Shown one piece after another: positions 1 to 8,626 of a DNA stretch of 37,749 nucleotides (the stretch's first letter is position 1; every line of letters starts with the position of its first letter). Location: NCBI GenBank assembly GCA_903837355.1, contig CAILUI010000144.1:1-37749 (forward strand), read 5' to 3'. The notes under the pieces were generated by a model that was given only the letters and a program-made list of their open reading frames with translations, was not told the origin of the DNA and searched no databases. This stretch comes from an uncultured Victivallales bacterium (GTDB lineage: Bacteria; Verrucomicrobiota; Lentisphaeria; Oligosphaerales; JAFGRS01). The translations under genes were made by a program, and so were the position numbers.

Positions 1-8
1 ATCTGGAC

Positions 9-64
9 TGCCTGCCCGGTAGGTTCGGTGCTGATCGCCATAGTGACAAGCACCATAGCAGGCA
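9..64 (-). other. Nested stem-loop just downstream of hydA
   Basis: On the minus strand, 35 nt past the hydA stop codon, two nested perfect stems are visible: 9-15 with 58-64 (TGCCTGC/GCAGGCA) and, inside it, 27-32 with 49-54 (GGTGCT/AGCACC). The surrounding sequence is clearly more AT-rich than the gene. It may be a 3' structure or terminator of the hydrogenase operon. The window ends before any T-run could be checked, so the function is uncertain. Confidence 0.3.
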
Positions 65-99
65 ACCACAAAATATCCAGAACTACAATGCAACTTATT

Positions 100-1917
100 C
101 TACTGCAGTATATTCCATATTATTATAAAACCACCCTGGGGATGCCGCTTGCGATCGTGGTAGTGCGTGTGCAGCAGCTCGTGCGACTTGTGGCCGTTGG
201 GCGTGCCCAGGAAATCGGCGTAGATCTGCTGCACCGCCGGGTTGTCGTGCGACTTCCGCAACGGCCGCCCCTCGTCCTCCCGGTAGATCCCCTGAATGCG
301 CTTCTTGCGGACCTCATCCGTGGTGGCACGCGGTTGCCCGCCGCCGCCGATACAACCGCCGGGACAGCACATGACCTCGATGAAGTGGTAGTCCGCCTTG
401 CCATCCGCCACCATCTGGCAAATCGTGTGGGCATTGCTGAGGCCGTGCGCTACCGCCACCTTGGCGGTGACCCCCTCGAGGAAGCTCCAGGCGGGCACGC
501 AACCGGTCAGGGTGACGCTGGCTTCCTTGAGCCCCTGCAGCCCCTGCACCGGCGCCACGTGCAGCTGCGCCATCGGCAGCTCCCGCCCGGTAACCACCTC
601 GTAGACCGTGCGCAAGGCCGCCTCCATGACGCCGCCCGTGTTGGCGAAGATGTCGGCGGCGCCGGTGGATAGACCCATGGGGGCGTCCTGCTCCTCATCG
701 GGCAGACTCATGAAGTCGATGCCGGCCTCCTTGATCAACTGGCCGAGCTCGCGCGTGGTCAGCACGTAGTCGACGTCCTTGAACCCGGAGGCGTTCATCT
801 CGGAACGGTCGCACTCGAACTTCTTGGCGGTGCAGGGCATCACCGAGACCACGACGATACTCTTCGGGTCGATACCTTCCTTCTGGGCATAGTAGGTCTT
901 GGCCAGCGCGCCGAACATCTGCTGCGGCGACTTGCAGGTGGAGAGGTTCGGAATGAGCTGCGGGTAGAACTGCTCCATGTAGTTGATCCAGCCCGGCGAG
1001 CAACTGGTGAACATGGGCAGCTTCACGGTCGGGTCCTTCTCCACCACGGCCCGCTGCAGGCGGACCAGGAGCTCCGTGCCTTCTTCGAGGATGGTGAGAT
1101 CCGCGGTGAAGTTGGTGTCGAAGACCTTGCGGAAACCGAGACGGCGCAAGGCCGCAACCATCTTGCCGGTGACGCGGGTGCCCGGCTCGCAGCCGAAGCA
1201 CTCGCCAAGGGCGGCACGGATGGCGGGAGCCGTCTGCACCACGACGTGCTTGGTGGGGTCGTCGAGGGCGGCCCAGACCGGCTCGATGGCGTCCTTCTCG
1301 TAGATGGCACCGACCGGGCAGACCGCGGCACACTGGCCGCACTGCACGCAGACCGCCTCGGAGAGGTCGGCGCCGACACCGGCGCCGATGATGGTGTCAA
1401 AGCCGCGCGAACGGGGCGCCAGCGAGCCGATGCCCTGGACATCCTGGCAGACAGCGACGCAGCGGCGGCAGAGCACGCACTTGTTCATATCGCGCACCAC
1501 GGCCGGCGTCGAACAGTCGATGGGCAGAGGCTCGCGGGTGGAAGGGAAGCGCACCTCGGTTATGCCCATGTCCTGAGCCAGGGCCTGCAGCTCGCACTTG
1601 CCGTTGCGCACGCAGGCATTGCAGTCCCAGGGATGGTTCGCCAGCATCAGTTCCACCGAGAGCCGGCGCGCGTCACGGGCGGTCTTGCTGGCGGTCTTAA
1701 CCACCATGCCATTGGCCACCTTGGTCACGCAGGCGGGCTGCAGCGTGCGGGCGCCCTGCACCTCGACCAGGCAAACACGGCACGAACCGGGACTCGACAC
1801 CCCGGGAAAGTGGCACAAGGTCGGAATCACCACCCCAGACTGGCGGGCGGCGTCCAGAACGGTGGTGTTCTCAGGCACCGTTACGGTCAGCCGGTCAATC
1901 ATCAGCGTCACTGCCAT
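100..1917 (-). CDS. hydA: [FeFe] hydrogenase catalytic subunit HydA (group A, 605 aa)
   Basis: Catalytic subunit that interconverts H2 with protons and electrons, probably in the cytoplasm as part of a HydABC complex. The order of clusters is visible: an N-terminal plant-type [2Fe-2S] domain (Cys about 35, 46, 49, 63), a NuoG-type His/Cys [4Fe-4S] motif (HPWDCNACVRNGKC, about 94-107), a two-[4Fe-4S] ferredoxin domain (about 140-205), then the H-cluster domain. The three H-cluster signatures are TSCSPGW (about 302-308), MPCTAKKFE (about 360-368) and EVMCCPGGCIGGGGQP (about 514-529), followed by the small-subunit-like C-terminus. L1 reads TSCSPGW instead of the textbook TSCCPxW. Length fits M3-type enzymes. 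It is last in the operon, 61 nt after hydB. The ATG at 1917 is used; another Met lies five residues on. Maturation genes hydE, hydF and hydG are absent from the window. The last dozen codons are AT-rich, so the true family C-terminus may be slightly extended here. Confidence 0.96.
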   Translation of the reverse strand: MAVTLMIDRLTVTVPENTTVLDAARQSGVVIPTLCHFPGVSSPGSCRVCLVEVQGARTLQPACVTKVANGMVVKTASKTARDARRLSVELMLANHPWDCNACVRNGKCELQALAQDMGITEVRFPSTREPLPIDCSTPAVVRDMNKCVLCRRCVAVCQDVQGIGSLAPRSRGFDTIIGAGVGADLSEAVCVQCGQCAAVCPVGAIYEKDAIEPVWAALDDPTKHVVVQTAPAIRAALGECFGCEPGTRVTGKMVAALRRLGFRKVFDTNFTADLTILEEGTELLVRLQRAVVEKDPTVKLPMFTSCSPGWINYMEQFYPQLIPNLSTCKSPQQMFGALAKTYYAQKEGIDPKSIVVVSVMPCTAKKFECDRSEMNASGFKDVDYVLTTRELGQLIKEAGIDFMSLPDEEQDAPMGLSTGAADIFANTGGVMEAALRTVYEVVTGRELPMAQLHVAPVQGLQGLKEASVTLTGCVPAWSFLEGVTAKVAVAHGLSNAHTICQMVADGKADYHFIEVMCCPGGCIGGGGQPRATTDEVRKKRIQGIYREDEGRPLRKSHDNPAVQQIYADFLGTPNGHKSHELLHTHYHDRKRHPQGGFIIIWNILQ

Positions 1918-1978
1918 CGGCGTCAGCTCCTCTGCTGCGGATCGATTTGAACCAGGGGCTCGGCCATTCCAGGACCCG

Positions 1979-4900
1979 TCATTGCTTGTAGTCGAAGCGC
2001 AGGCAGCGACCGGCTTCGCGTTGGGCCTCGGCGCAGGATACGGTGCGCTCCACTTCCACAGAGATCAGACGCTCCCCTGGCTCCAGTAGCGACTCCGCGA
2101 TCGGCGCCTGCTCCTGCACCTCGGCATCGAGGTCGGGTGCGATGTCCGGCAACGTCAGCGTTTCCCAGGGGTACTTGCGCAGCGGGTCGGGGCTGAGCAA
2201 CTGATCGATGGCGCGAGCGCCGATCTGGCCGGCCTGAATCGCCTCGACCACCGTCGCCGCCCCGATCACCAGGTCGCCACCGGCAAAGACGTTGGCGCGC
2301 CCGGTCTTGCCGGACTTGGCATCCGCCTGCACGCCGCCAGAAGGGGTCCCGGCGAGCCCTTCCGTGGTCCGCACGATGCCGTCGGCATCGCTCTGCTGAC
2401 CGATGGCGATGATGATGTTGTCCACCAGGCGCGTCTCCTCGGAGCCCGGCATGGGCTCCGGCCGCCGGCGGCCGCTCTTGTCGAAGGCCCCCAGGCGCAT
2501 GTGCACCACGGTGACCTCCAGGCGCCCGTCACGCGGCCGGATGCCGGTGATGTTGGCCAGGAACTCCACCTGGTTGCCCTCGACCTCAGCCTCGCGAATC
2601 TCGATCGGGTTCGTCGGCATCTCGCTGCGCGTGCGGCGGTACATGATGGTGACGTTCTGCGCCCCGCAGCGGCGGGCGATGCGGCTGGCGTCGATGGCGC
2701 TGTCGCCGCCGCCGATGACGATGACGTCGCGGCCCATGGCGATCTGCTCGCCCTTGGCGGCACGCTCCAGGAAATCGATGCCGGTGTAGACCCCGGGCAG
2801 GTCGATGCCCTCGATGCGCGGGGTGGTTTCCTTGCCGCAGCCGCTGGCCAGGAAGAAGGCCTCGAAGCCCTGCCCCTCGAGCTGGGCGATGGTGAAGTCC
2901 TTGCCGATCTCGACGTTGGGACGCATCTTGACCCCGAGCTGACGCAGCCCGTCGATCTCCTTGTCGACGTAGGCGCGCGGCAGGCGGTAGTCCGGGATGG
3001 CGTAGCGCAGCATGCCGCCCATCTCGGGCTGCCGGTCGAAGACGGTGACGTCGTAGCCGCGCAACACCAGGTAGTAGGCCGCGGTCAGCCCGGCCGGCCC
3101 ACTGCCGATCACGGCGACCCGGCGACCATTCGCCGCTTCCTTGGGCGGGTACAGGTCCAGATAGTCGCGCCGCTGCTCGGACATGAAGCGCTTGACCAGG
3201 CGCACCGCCAGCGGCCCCTCGAGGTCGGCCCGACGGCACTTCTTGGTGCACCATTGCGGGCAGACACGCCCGCAGACCGACGGGAAAGGATTGGCCAGCA
3301 GGTGGATACGCAGGGCGTCCTCGACACGGCCCTGGGCGACGTAGCTCATGTAGGCGGGAACGTTGACCGAGGCCGGGCAGGCGTTGGTACAGGGCGCCCA
3401 CATCAGCGCGCTGCAGACACCCGCACGGCACTTCTTCTCCTGGATGTGCTCGAGGTACTCCTCACGGAAGTAGCGCAGCGTTGACAGCACCGGGTTGGGC
3501 GCGGTCTGCCCGAGGCCGCACAGCGAGGTCTTGGCGATCTGCGGCGCCAGTTCCTCGAGCTTGGCCAGATCCTCCATGGTGCCCTGACCGTTGCAGATCT
3601 TGGTCACGATCTCCAGCATGATCCGCGTCCCGATACGGCAAGGCGTGCACTTGCCACACGATTCCTCCTGGATGAAGTCGAGGAAGTAGCGGGCCAGATC
3701 AACCATGCAGGTGTCCTCGTTCATGACGATCAGGCCGCCCGAGCCCATGATCGCGCCCAACTCGGGCAACGACTCATAGGTGATGGGCGTGTTGAGGTAC
3801 TCCTGCGGGATACAGCCTCCCGATGGCCCGCCAATCTGGACCGCCTTGAAGCGCTTGCCGTTACGGATACCACCGCCGATATCGAAGACCACCGATCCCA
3901 GCGGAATGCCCATGGGCACTTCCACCAGGCCGCAGTTGACCACGTCCCCGGCCAGCGCGAAGACCTTGGTGCCCTTGCTCTTCTCGGTACCGATCTTGGC
4001 GAACTCCGCGGCGCCGTTCAGAATGATGTAGGTCACGCAGGCGAAGGTCTCGACGTTGTTCAGCACGGTGGGCTTGCCGAACAGGCCTTTCTGCGCCGGA
4101 AACGGCGGCTTCGGCCGCGGCTCGCCGCGCTTGCCTTCGATGGAGTTCATCAGCGCCGTCTCCTCGCCGCAAACAAAGGCGCCGGCACCCATGCGGATTT
4201 CGAGGTCGAAGCAGAAGCTCGTGCCGAAGAGGTTCTTGCCCAGCAGCCCCAACTCGCGCGCCTCGCGGATGGCGCGGTCCAGCCGTTTGATGGCCAGGGG
4301 ATACTCGGCGCGGACGTAGGCGTAGCCCTGACTGGCACCCACGGCATAGCCGCAGATGGCCATGGCCTCGATCACGCTGTGCGGATCCCCTTCCAGAATG
4401 CTGCGGTCCATAAAGGCACCGGGGTCGCCCTCGTCGCCATTGCAGACCACGTACTTGACATCGGACTTCTCCGCAGCCGTGAACTGCCACTTCAGGCCGG
4501 TCGGGAAGCCGGCGCCGCCGCGGCCCCGCAGCCCGGAGGCCTTGATCTCCTCGACGACCTGCGCCGGCGTCAGCGCCGTCAGCACCCGCCCCAGCGCTTC
4601 ATAGCCGTCAACGGCGATGTACTCGCGGATATCCTCCGGGTCGATGGTGCCGCAGTTGCGCAGGGCGATCTTCTTCTGCAGTCGGAAGAAGTCGATGTTG
4701 TTGATGGTCTCAATCATCTCGCCGGTGGTCGCGCGCTTGTAGAGCAGGCGCTCGACGATGCGGCCCTTGAGCAAGTGCTCCTCCACCAGCTCGGCGACGT
4801 CCTCGGCCTTGACCTTCTGATAGAAGATGCCTTCGGGATAGACGATGGCGATCGGACCGATCTCGCACATGCCCATACAACCGGTGGCGACGACCTCGAT

Positions 4901-5020
4901 CTCCTGCGCCAGGTCGTGGCGCTGCAGTTCGCGCTCAAAGGCCGACTGCACGCTCTCCGTGCCGGACGAGATGCAGGACCCGCCGGCGCACAACAGAACC
5001 TGAGTGCGTATGCTTTTCAT
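1979..5020 (-). CDS. hydB: HydB (NuoF-like) fused to a GltD/NfnB-like NAD(P)H oxidoreductase
   Basis: Diaphorase subunit of the hydrogenase, about 1013 aa, much longer than ordinary HydB (about 600 aa). Order of domains: thioredoxin-like [2Fe-2S] domain (about 5-90); NuoF FMN/NADH module with GLRGRGGAGFPTGLKW (about 162-177) and CGEETALMNSIEGKRG (about 275-295); NuoF [4Fe-4S] motif CGKCTPCRIG (about 452) with a fourth Cys near 499. The C-terminal ferredoxin domain usual in HydB is not seen. From about residue 529 a GltD/NfnB-type module follows: cysteine-rich [4Fe-4S] domain, FAD motif GSGPAG (about 633), NAD(P) motif GGGDSAID (about 761), and C-terminal FAD motif GGDLVIGAATVVEA (about 912). 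A second pyridine-nucleotide site is therefore likely; NADH versus NADPH preference cannot be read with confidence. The ATG at 5020 has GAGG six nt upstream; an in-frame GTG at 5032 overlaps the hydC stop but lacks a ribosome-binding site. Confidence 0.93.
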   Translation of the reverse strand: MKSIRTQVLLCAGGSCISSGTESVQSAFERELQRHDLAQEIEVVATGCMGMCEIGPIAIVYPEGIFYQKVKAEDVAELVEEHLLKGRIVERLLYKRATTGEMIETINNIDFFRLQKKIALRNCGTIDPEDIREYIAVDGYEALGRVLTALTPAQVVEEIKASGLRGRGGAGFPTGLKWQFTAAEKSDVKYVVCNGDEGDPGAFMDRSILEGDPHSVIEAMAICGYAVGASQGYAYVRAEYPLAIKRLDRAIREARELGLLGKNLFGTSFCFDLEIRMGAGAFVCGEETALMNSIEGKRGEPRPKPPFPAQKGLFGKPTVLNNVETFACVTYIILNGAAEFAKIGTEKSKGTKVFALAGDVVNCGLVEVPMGIPLGSVVFDIGGGIRNGKRFKAVQIGGPSGGCIPQEYLNTPITYESLPELGAIMGSGGLIVMNEDTCMVDLARYFLDFIQEESCGKCTPCRIGTRIMLEIVTKICNGQGTMEDLAKLEELAPQIAKTSLCGLGQTAPNPVLSTLRYFREEYLEHIQEKKCRAGVCSALMWAPCTNACPASVNVPAYMSYVAQGRVEDALRIHLLANPFPSVCGRVCPQWCTKKCRRADLEGPLAVRLVKRFMSEQRRDYLDLYPPKEAANGRRVAVIGSGPAGLTAAYYLVLRGYDVTVFDRQPEMGGMLRYAIPDYRLPRAYVDKEIDGLRQLGVKMRPNVEIGKDFTIAQLEGQGFEAFFLASGCGKETTPRIEGIDLPGVYTGIDFLERAAKGEQIAMGRDVIVIGGGDSAIDASRIARRCGAQNVTIMYRRTRSEMPTNPIEIREAEVEGNQVEFLANITGIRPRDGRLEVTVVHMRLGAFDKSGRRRPEPMPGSEETRLVDNIIIAIGQQSDADGIVRTTEGLAGTPSGGVQADAKSGKTGRANVFAGGDLVIGAATVVEAIQAGQIGARAIDQLLSPDPLRKYPWETLTLPDIAPDLDAEVQEQAPIAESLLEPGERLISVEVERTVSCAEAQREAGRCLRFDYKQ

Positions 5021-5028
5021 CGCTGCCC

Positions 5029-5526
5029 TCACTCGTACTTGGCCAGGATGCTGGCAATCTTCTTGGGGGTGACGCGTCCGTGCACGTCTTCGTTAACCAT
5101 CACGACCGGGGCCAGTCCGCAGGCCCCGAAGCAGCGCTGCGCCGTGAGCGAGAAGCGCCGATCCGGCGTGGTCTCGCCCATCTTCACGCCCAGCTCATGG
5201 CAGAGCGCCTCCATGACCTTCTTGGCGCCGCGCACATAGCAGGCCGTGCCCAAACAGACATTCACGGTATGCCGACCGCGGGGTTGCATGGTGAAGTAGT
5301 GGTAGAAGGTCACCACCCCCAGCACCTCGCTGGCCTGAATGCCGAGGGCGTCGGCAACATGCTGCTGCACGTCCGGCGGCAGGAAACCGAAGATCTCCTG
5401 CGCCTTGTGCAGCACCGGGATCAGCGCGTTGCGCCCGCTCTCCTGGAGGGCGATAAACTCGTCCAACTGACGGAACTGCGGATTCTCCGTCTTCTGGCAG
5501 CAGCGTTCACAGGACACGGTGGCCAT
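5029..5526 (-). CDS. hydC: HydC, NuoE-like [2Fe-2S] subunit of the hydrogenase
   Basis: Small electron-transfer subunit of the HydABC complex, 165 aa, the usual length for NuoE/HydC. A helical N-terminal region (about 15-80, including an EIFGFLPPDV segment typical of the family) leads into a thioredoxin-like [2Fe-2S] domain. Its four ligands lie in CLGTAC (about 88-93) and CFGACG (about 131-136). An additional Cys-rich N-terminus (CERCC, residues 6-10) is visible; its role is unknown. It sits between the small ferredoxin gene and hydB, with only 8 nt before the hydB ATG, so translation is probably coupled. In known complexes HydC binds HydB and contributes to the path between pyridine nucleotide and HydA. 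Confidence 0.94.
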   Translation of the reverse strand: MATVSCERCCQKTENPQFRQLDEFIALQESGRNALIPVLHKAQEIFGFLPPDVQQHVADALGIQASEVLGVVTFYHYFTMQPRGRHTVNVCLGTACYVRGAKKVMEALCHELGVKMGETTPDRRFSLTAQRCFGACGLAPVVMVNEDVHGRVTPKKIASILAKYE

Positions 5527-5541
5527 GATCTCCCTCCCTTT

Positions 5542-5898
5542 TCAGCGGAACACCAGTTCCTGGACTTTGCGGCCCGCCACCAGATGCTCGGCGACAATGC
5601 GCGCGGCCGCGGCGGCATCGACGTGCCCATAGGTAACGGCCGGCTCGTCGAGGATCTGCACCTCCACCAGCGGTTCCTGCTCGCAGAAGCCTCGGCACCC
5701 GGCAGCGACCACCGCCACGTCCGTGAGGCTCCGCTCCTGCAGGGCGCCAAGCAGAGCCTTCATGGTGTCGCGAGCGCCGGCAGCGATGCCGCAGGTGCCC
5801 ATGCAGACCACCACCTTGGCTCGGTGCGCGCCGCTGCGCAGTTCCAGTTCCTTGCGGACCTGGTCCCGGACCTTCCTGAGTTCGTCAAGGCTCTTCAC
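5542..5898 (-). CDS. Thioredoxin-like [2Fe-2S] ferredoxin (118 aa)
   Basis: Small electron carrier of the thioredoxin-like ferredoxin family, related to the N-terminal domain of HydB. The four candidate ligands are in VVCMGTCGIA (C-x3-C) and AAGCRGFCE (C-x3-C). A charged helical leader (about residues 1-25) precedes the fold. The start chosen is GTG at 5898. It is preceded by AGGAG at 8-nt spacing and overlaps the stop of the upstream ATPase gene as GTGA. The reading frame stays open much further upstream, but that part is a shadow of the ATPase gene. Small ferredoxins of this type are common beside trimeric hydrogenases. Whether this one is a structural subunit or a soluble partner cannot be told. 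Confidence 0.85.
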   Translation of the reverse strand: MKSLDELRKVRDQVRKELELRSGAHRAKVVVCMGTCGIAAGARDTMKALLGALQERSLTDVAVVAAGCRGFCEQEPLVEVQILDEPAVTYGHVDAAAAARIVAEHLVAGRKVQELVFR

Positions 5899-6602
5899 GT
5901 CGGCGACTCCTGTTTTTCGGGTAAGACCCGCGCCTGGACTGACGTCCTGGATCCAGCCTGCCGTAATCCTGCCGCCACCGCCCGCACTGCGCCGGGCTGG
6001 CGCCCGGCGCGCACCCGCGCTGCCAGCTCGGTCGCCGGGGCGCCGCCCAGCCTGCCAAACACCGCCTCGGCCTGGCGCTGCAGCGGGGCCAGCCCCGCGG
6101 CAATCAGGTCCGCCAGGATGCGCGTGACCGCGGGATGCGAGAGCGGCACCCCAGCGAGTTCGCGACGAACCTCGGCCAGATCCAGGATGCGCTCGGCCGG
6201 GCAACCCACATCCACCAGCAGATCGGTCGGCCACCCGACCGCCGAGGTCAGCAGCGCACCGGCCAAGTCGCCCAAGGGCTTGGCATCGACATGGCGCAGG
6301 GGAAACTCCGCCTGAATGCGAACCCCTTTGCCAGGCTCGCTGTGCACCCGCAAACGCCCCCCGGTCTGCTCCGCCGTCGCGCGCAGCAGGGCCAGGCCCA
6401 GGCCGACCGGCCGCTCTGTGCGGGTGGTCCGGTAGGGATCCGTGGGGTCCGCGGCCACCCTCGCCGGCAGCCCTGGACCGTCGTCGGCCACCTCGAGGCA
6501 GAACACGTCGCCGTCCCACCACAGGGAGACCTGCACGCGCCGGGCCCCCGCCTTGGCAGCGTTCTCCAGTAGGTCCATGAGGTGGAGCGATAGATCCTTC
6601 AC
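5895..6602 (-). CDS. Small GHKL-type ATPase (HATPase_c) linked to the hydrogenase
   Basis: A 235-aa protein whose first 125 residues form a histidine-kinase-like ATPase domain: N box DLLENAAKAGA, G1 box DDGPGLP and G2 box GLGLALLRATAEQTGG are all visible. No phosphoacceptor His-box, sensor or membrane segment is present, so it is not a complete sensor kinase. The C-terminal 100 residues are Ala/Arg-rich helical sequence I do not recognise. The start is GTG at 6602, opening with a KDLSLHLMDLLENA segment typical of such stand-alone ATPases. It overlaps both neighbours by 4 nt (GTGA at each end), implying strict co-expression. Similar ATPases are known beside [FeFe] hydrogenases, but their role there is unproven. 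Confidence 0.8.
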   Translation of the reverse strand: MKDLSLHLMDLLENAAKAGARRVQVSLWWDGDVFCLEVADDGPGLPARVAADPTDPYRTTRTERPVGLGLALLRATAEQTGGRLRVHSEPGKGVRIQAEFPLRHVDAKPLGDLAGALLTSAVGWPTDLLVDVGCPAERILDLAEVRRELAGVPLSHPAVTRILADLIAAGLAPLQRQAEAVFGRLGGAPATELAARVRAGRQPGAVRAVAAGLRQAGSRTSVQARVLPEKQESPT

Positions 6603-7315
6603 CCGCCGAGACTCCGGATGGCAGCAATCAGGGCACCCGCCGTCGGCGCGCTCGCGCCTACCTCCAGCCACGAACGGCCGACGTCCTCGAGGAAATGCGT
6701 ATCCGAACCGCTGAGCACCGGGAAACCACACAGACGCTGACCCAGCCGGTAACCGTCGCGCCGCCACTCCGCGGTGGTCACCTCCAGCGCATCGTAGACA
6801 GCCCCCGGATCGATGAAACCGAGTTGGCTGCTGAGACTATGACGGCAGCGGAAGACGTGGGCCGGAATCACCACCCCACCGCGGGCGTGGACCTCATCAG
6901 CCAGCGCGTCGATGCCCATCCCGATGCCCACCTGGCGTAGACGCTCGTCAACGCCCACAATGCCGTCCGCCGCATCATAGAGGATCTGTTCACCGAAGAC
7001 CTCGGGGCGGTTCGGCGCTGCCGGCAAGGCCGCATCCACCCGCGTCTGCCAGTCCGCCAAAGCCGCCAGGTCATCGAAGAAGACGAGGACATGGACCTCC
7101 TCGCGGGTCATCACCTCGAGGCCAGGAATCACGCCCACCCCGCAACGCTGGCCCGCCGCCATCGTCGGCGCGACGTTGGCACTGGCATTGTGGTCCGTCA
7201 GCGCCAGCACCGAAATGCCCGCCCGCGCGGCACGCTCGACGATCCGCCCCGGTGACAGGCTGTTCTCGGCGCAGGCCGACAGCGCGCTGTGGATGTGCAA
7301 GTCGAAACGGGTCAT
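6599..7315 (-). CDS. PHP-domain phosphoesterase-like protein
   Basis: A 238-aa PHP-superfamily protein, probably a metal-dependent phosphoesterase. The metal-binding motifs are in order: DLHIHS at the N-terminus, LTDHN, a GLEV segment, PAHVFRCRH and SGSDTHF near the C-terminus. The core looks intact, so hydrolase activity is plausible; substrate unknown. The ATG at 7315 follows GGAGG at about 10-nt spacing and overlaps the upstream DRTGG gene as ATGA. A longer in-frame start exists upstream but would overlap that gene heavily. PHP proteins recur in clostridial and other hydrogenase clusters with DRTGG and ATPase genes. Inferred role: part of a regulatory or signalling set for the hydrogenase. 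Confidence 0.85.
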   Translation of the reverse strand: MTRFDLHIHSALSACAENSLSPGRIVERAARAGISVLALTDHNASANVAPTMAAGQRCGVGVIPGLEVMTREEVHVLVFFDDLAALADWQTRVDAALPAAPNRPEVFGEQILYDAADGIVGVDERLRQVGIGMGIDALADEVHARGGVVIPAHVFRCRHSLSSQLGFIDPGAVYDALEVTTAEWRRDGYRLGQRLCGFPVLSGSDTHFLEDVGRSWLEVGASAPTAGALIAAIRSLGG

Positions 7316-7659
7316 CCGGGGCGTACCTCCAGAAGCCGCCCCGCCAACTGCATGCACAACGCCGCGCTGCTCCGTTCACTGCCGCAGACATTAACCCCCT
7401 GAGCCTTGGCGCGGGCGCTGGTTTGGAGATCCGGCGACACGCCGTTGACCAACACGATGCAGGCGACATCCCGCAGATCCGCCACCGCCACGGTGTTGAC
7501 GTGCGCCTGGACGGTGAACCAGACCGCGCCGCCCTGGCAGTGTGCCATCACGTCGCTCAGCAAGTCGCCGCAGTAAGCCGTCGTCACCTGCCGCGTGGCT
7601 GGGTCCGCCAGGTTGATGGGGTCCAGGCCGAGCAGGGATACCAGGTCCTCAACGGTCAC
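7312..7659 (-). CDS. DRTGG-domain protein, second copy (115 aa)
   Basis: Small single-domain protein resembling the DRTGG fold that in other proteins accompanies CBS domains and phosphotransacetylase-type regulators. Visible features: a TVEDLVSLLGL start also seen, diverged, in the first DRTGG gene, a GDLLSDVMAH segment, and a DVACIVLVNG strand near the middle. No catalytic residues are recognised; ligand binding is the usual guess. The GTG at 7659 has AGGAGG six nt upstream and overlaps the end of the CBS-ATPase gene by 11 nt. A frame-continuous ATG much further up lies inside the CBS gene and is rejected. Both DRTGG genes share the LLSDV motif and are probably paralogues from an old duplication. 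Confidence 0.8.
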   Translation of the reverse strand: MTVEDLVSLLGLDPINLADPATRQVTTAYCGDLLSDVMAHCQGGAVWFTVQAHVNTVAVADLRDVACIVLVNGVSPDLQTSARAKAQGVNVCGSERSSAALCMQLAGRLLEVRPG

Positions 7660-8626
7660 GAGCGGCCTCCTTTCGCGACGCCTCGACGACCGGGGGCAAC
7701 GCCACCCCCATCGCCAGCGCCGGCAGATGCACAGTCGCCTCGAGTTCAGTCCCGGTTTCCATCGACGAGGCGATGGTGAAGTCGTCGGCGCAGCGCTTGA
7801 TGTTGGGCAGCCCCATCCCGGCGCCGAAGCCGAGGGCCCTGATCTTCTCATTCGCCGTGGTATAGCCAGGCTGCATCGCCTTCTCGATATCCGGGATGCC
7901 GGGCCCCTCATCGACCACACGGATGCGCACCCGGTCCGGAAGCATCTCGACATCCATGTAGCCGCCCAGGGAGTGCAGGATGACATTCATCTCCGCCTCG
8001 TAGCAGATCACCGCGATCCGGCGCACCAGATCGGACGGCACGGCCCGCGCCTGCAGCCGTTTCTTGGTGAGCGTGGCCGCCACACCGGCCCGCTCGAAAC
8101 TGTCCGCGGCAAGCTCAAAGTGCAGCAGGTCATGCCGGCGCTCCATATGGGCCTCCATGCTGCGCTCGTGCTCCTCCACCCGTTCGGCAATGCTGTTGAT
8201 CTGCAGCAGCAGATGCGACAGGATGTCGCTGAAGGTGATGATGCCGACCAGTTCCTCGCTGCCGGGACGGCTGACGACCGGCAGGCGGCCAAAGCCATAC
8301 TTGTGGAACAGATTCGAGGCCGCGATCACCGAGTAGTTCTGCGGTACGGTGACCGGACTGCGCGTCATGAACTCGTGGACCGGCCGGTCGATCACGCCGT
8401 GGTCGAAGGCGGTGATGATGTCGTCGATGCTGACGATGCCGACCAGGCGGCCACCCTCGACGATCGGCGTGCCGGAGAAGCGGTTCTTCTTCAGACAGAG
8501 CTGGACCTCGCGAAACGTCACCGAGGGCGGGAAGGTGATGACGTCACGCGTCATCGCCTCCCGGACCTTGATCTGGTACATCAGCTCATGGACCAGACGG
8601 ATCTGACGTTCGTGGAACTGCGTCAT
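7649..8626 (-). CDS. CBS-pair protein with anti-sigma/serine-kinase type ATPase domain
   Basis: A 325-aa cytoplasmic protein combining a sensor with an ATPase. Two CBS domains lie at about 20-140 (VREAMTRDVITFPP, VHEFMTRSPVTVP), usually an adenylate-binding sensor. A connecting helix follows, then a GHKL ATPase of the RsbW/SpoIIAB kind: N box EAEMNVILHS, G1 box DEGPGIPD, G2 box GFGAGMGLPNIKR (about 270-285). Such ATPases phosphorylate serine of partner anti-anti-sigma proteins or act as histidine-kinase remnants; no partner STAS protein is in the window. The start used is ATG 8626, inside the end of the upstream DRTGG gene (41-nt overlap). ATG 8581 is a possible alternative just beyond that gene's stop. 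It could read cellular energy charge and control hydrogenase genes, but this is inference. Confidence 0.85.
   Translation of the reverse strand: MTQFHERQIRLVHELMYQIKVREAMTRDVITFPPSVTFREVQLCLKKNRFSGTPIVEGGRLVGIVSIDDIITAFDHGVIDRPVHEFMTRSPVTVPQNYSVIAASNLFHKYGFGRLPVVSRPGSEELVGIITFSDILSHLLLQINSIAERVEEHERSMEAHMERRHDLLHFELAADSFERAGVAATLTKKRLQARAVPSDLVRRIAVICYEAEMNVILHSLGGYMDVEMLPDRVRIRVVDEGPGIPDIEKAMQPGYTTANEKIRALGFGAGMGLPNIKRCADDFTIASSMETGTELEATVHLPALAMGVALPPVVEASRKEAARDR

Noticed and set aside
5080..6315. Long plus-strand open frame of about 410 codons opposite the hydrogenase genes
   Set aside because: It is antisense to hydC, the ferredoxin and the ATPase gene, all with clear family motifs; its translation has no recognisable domain.
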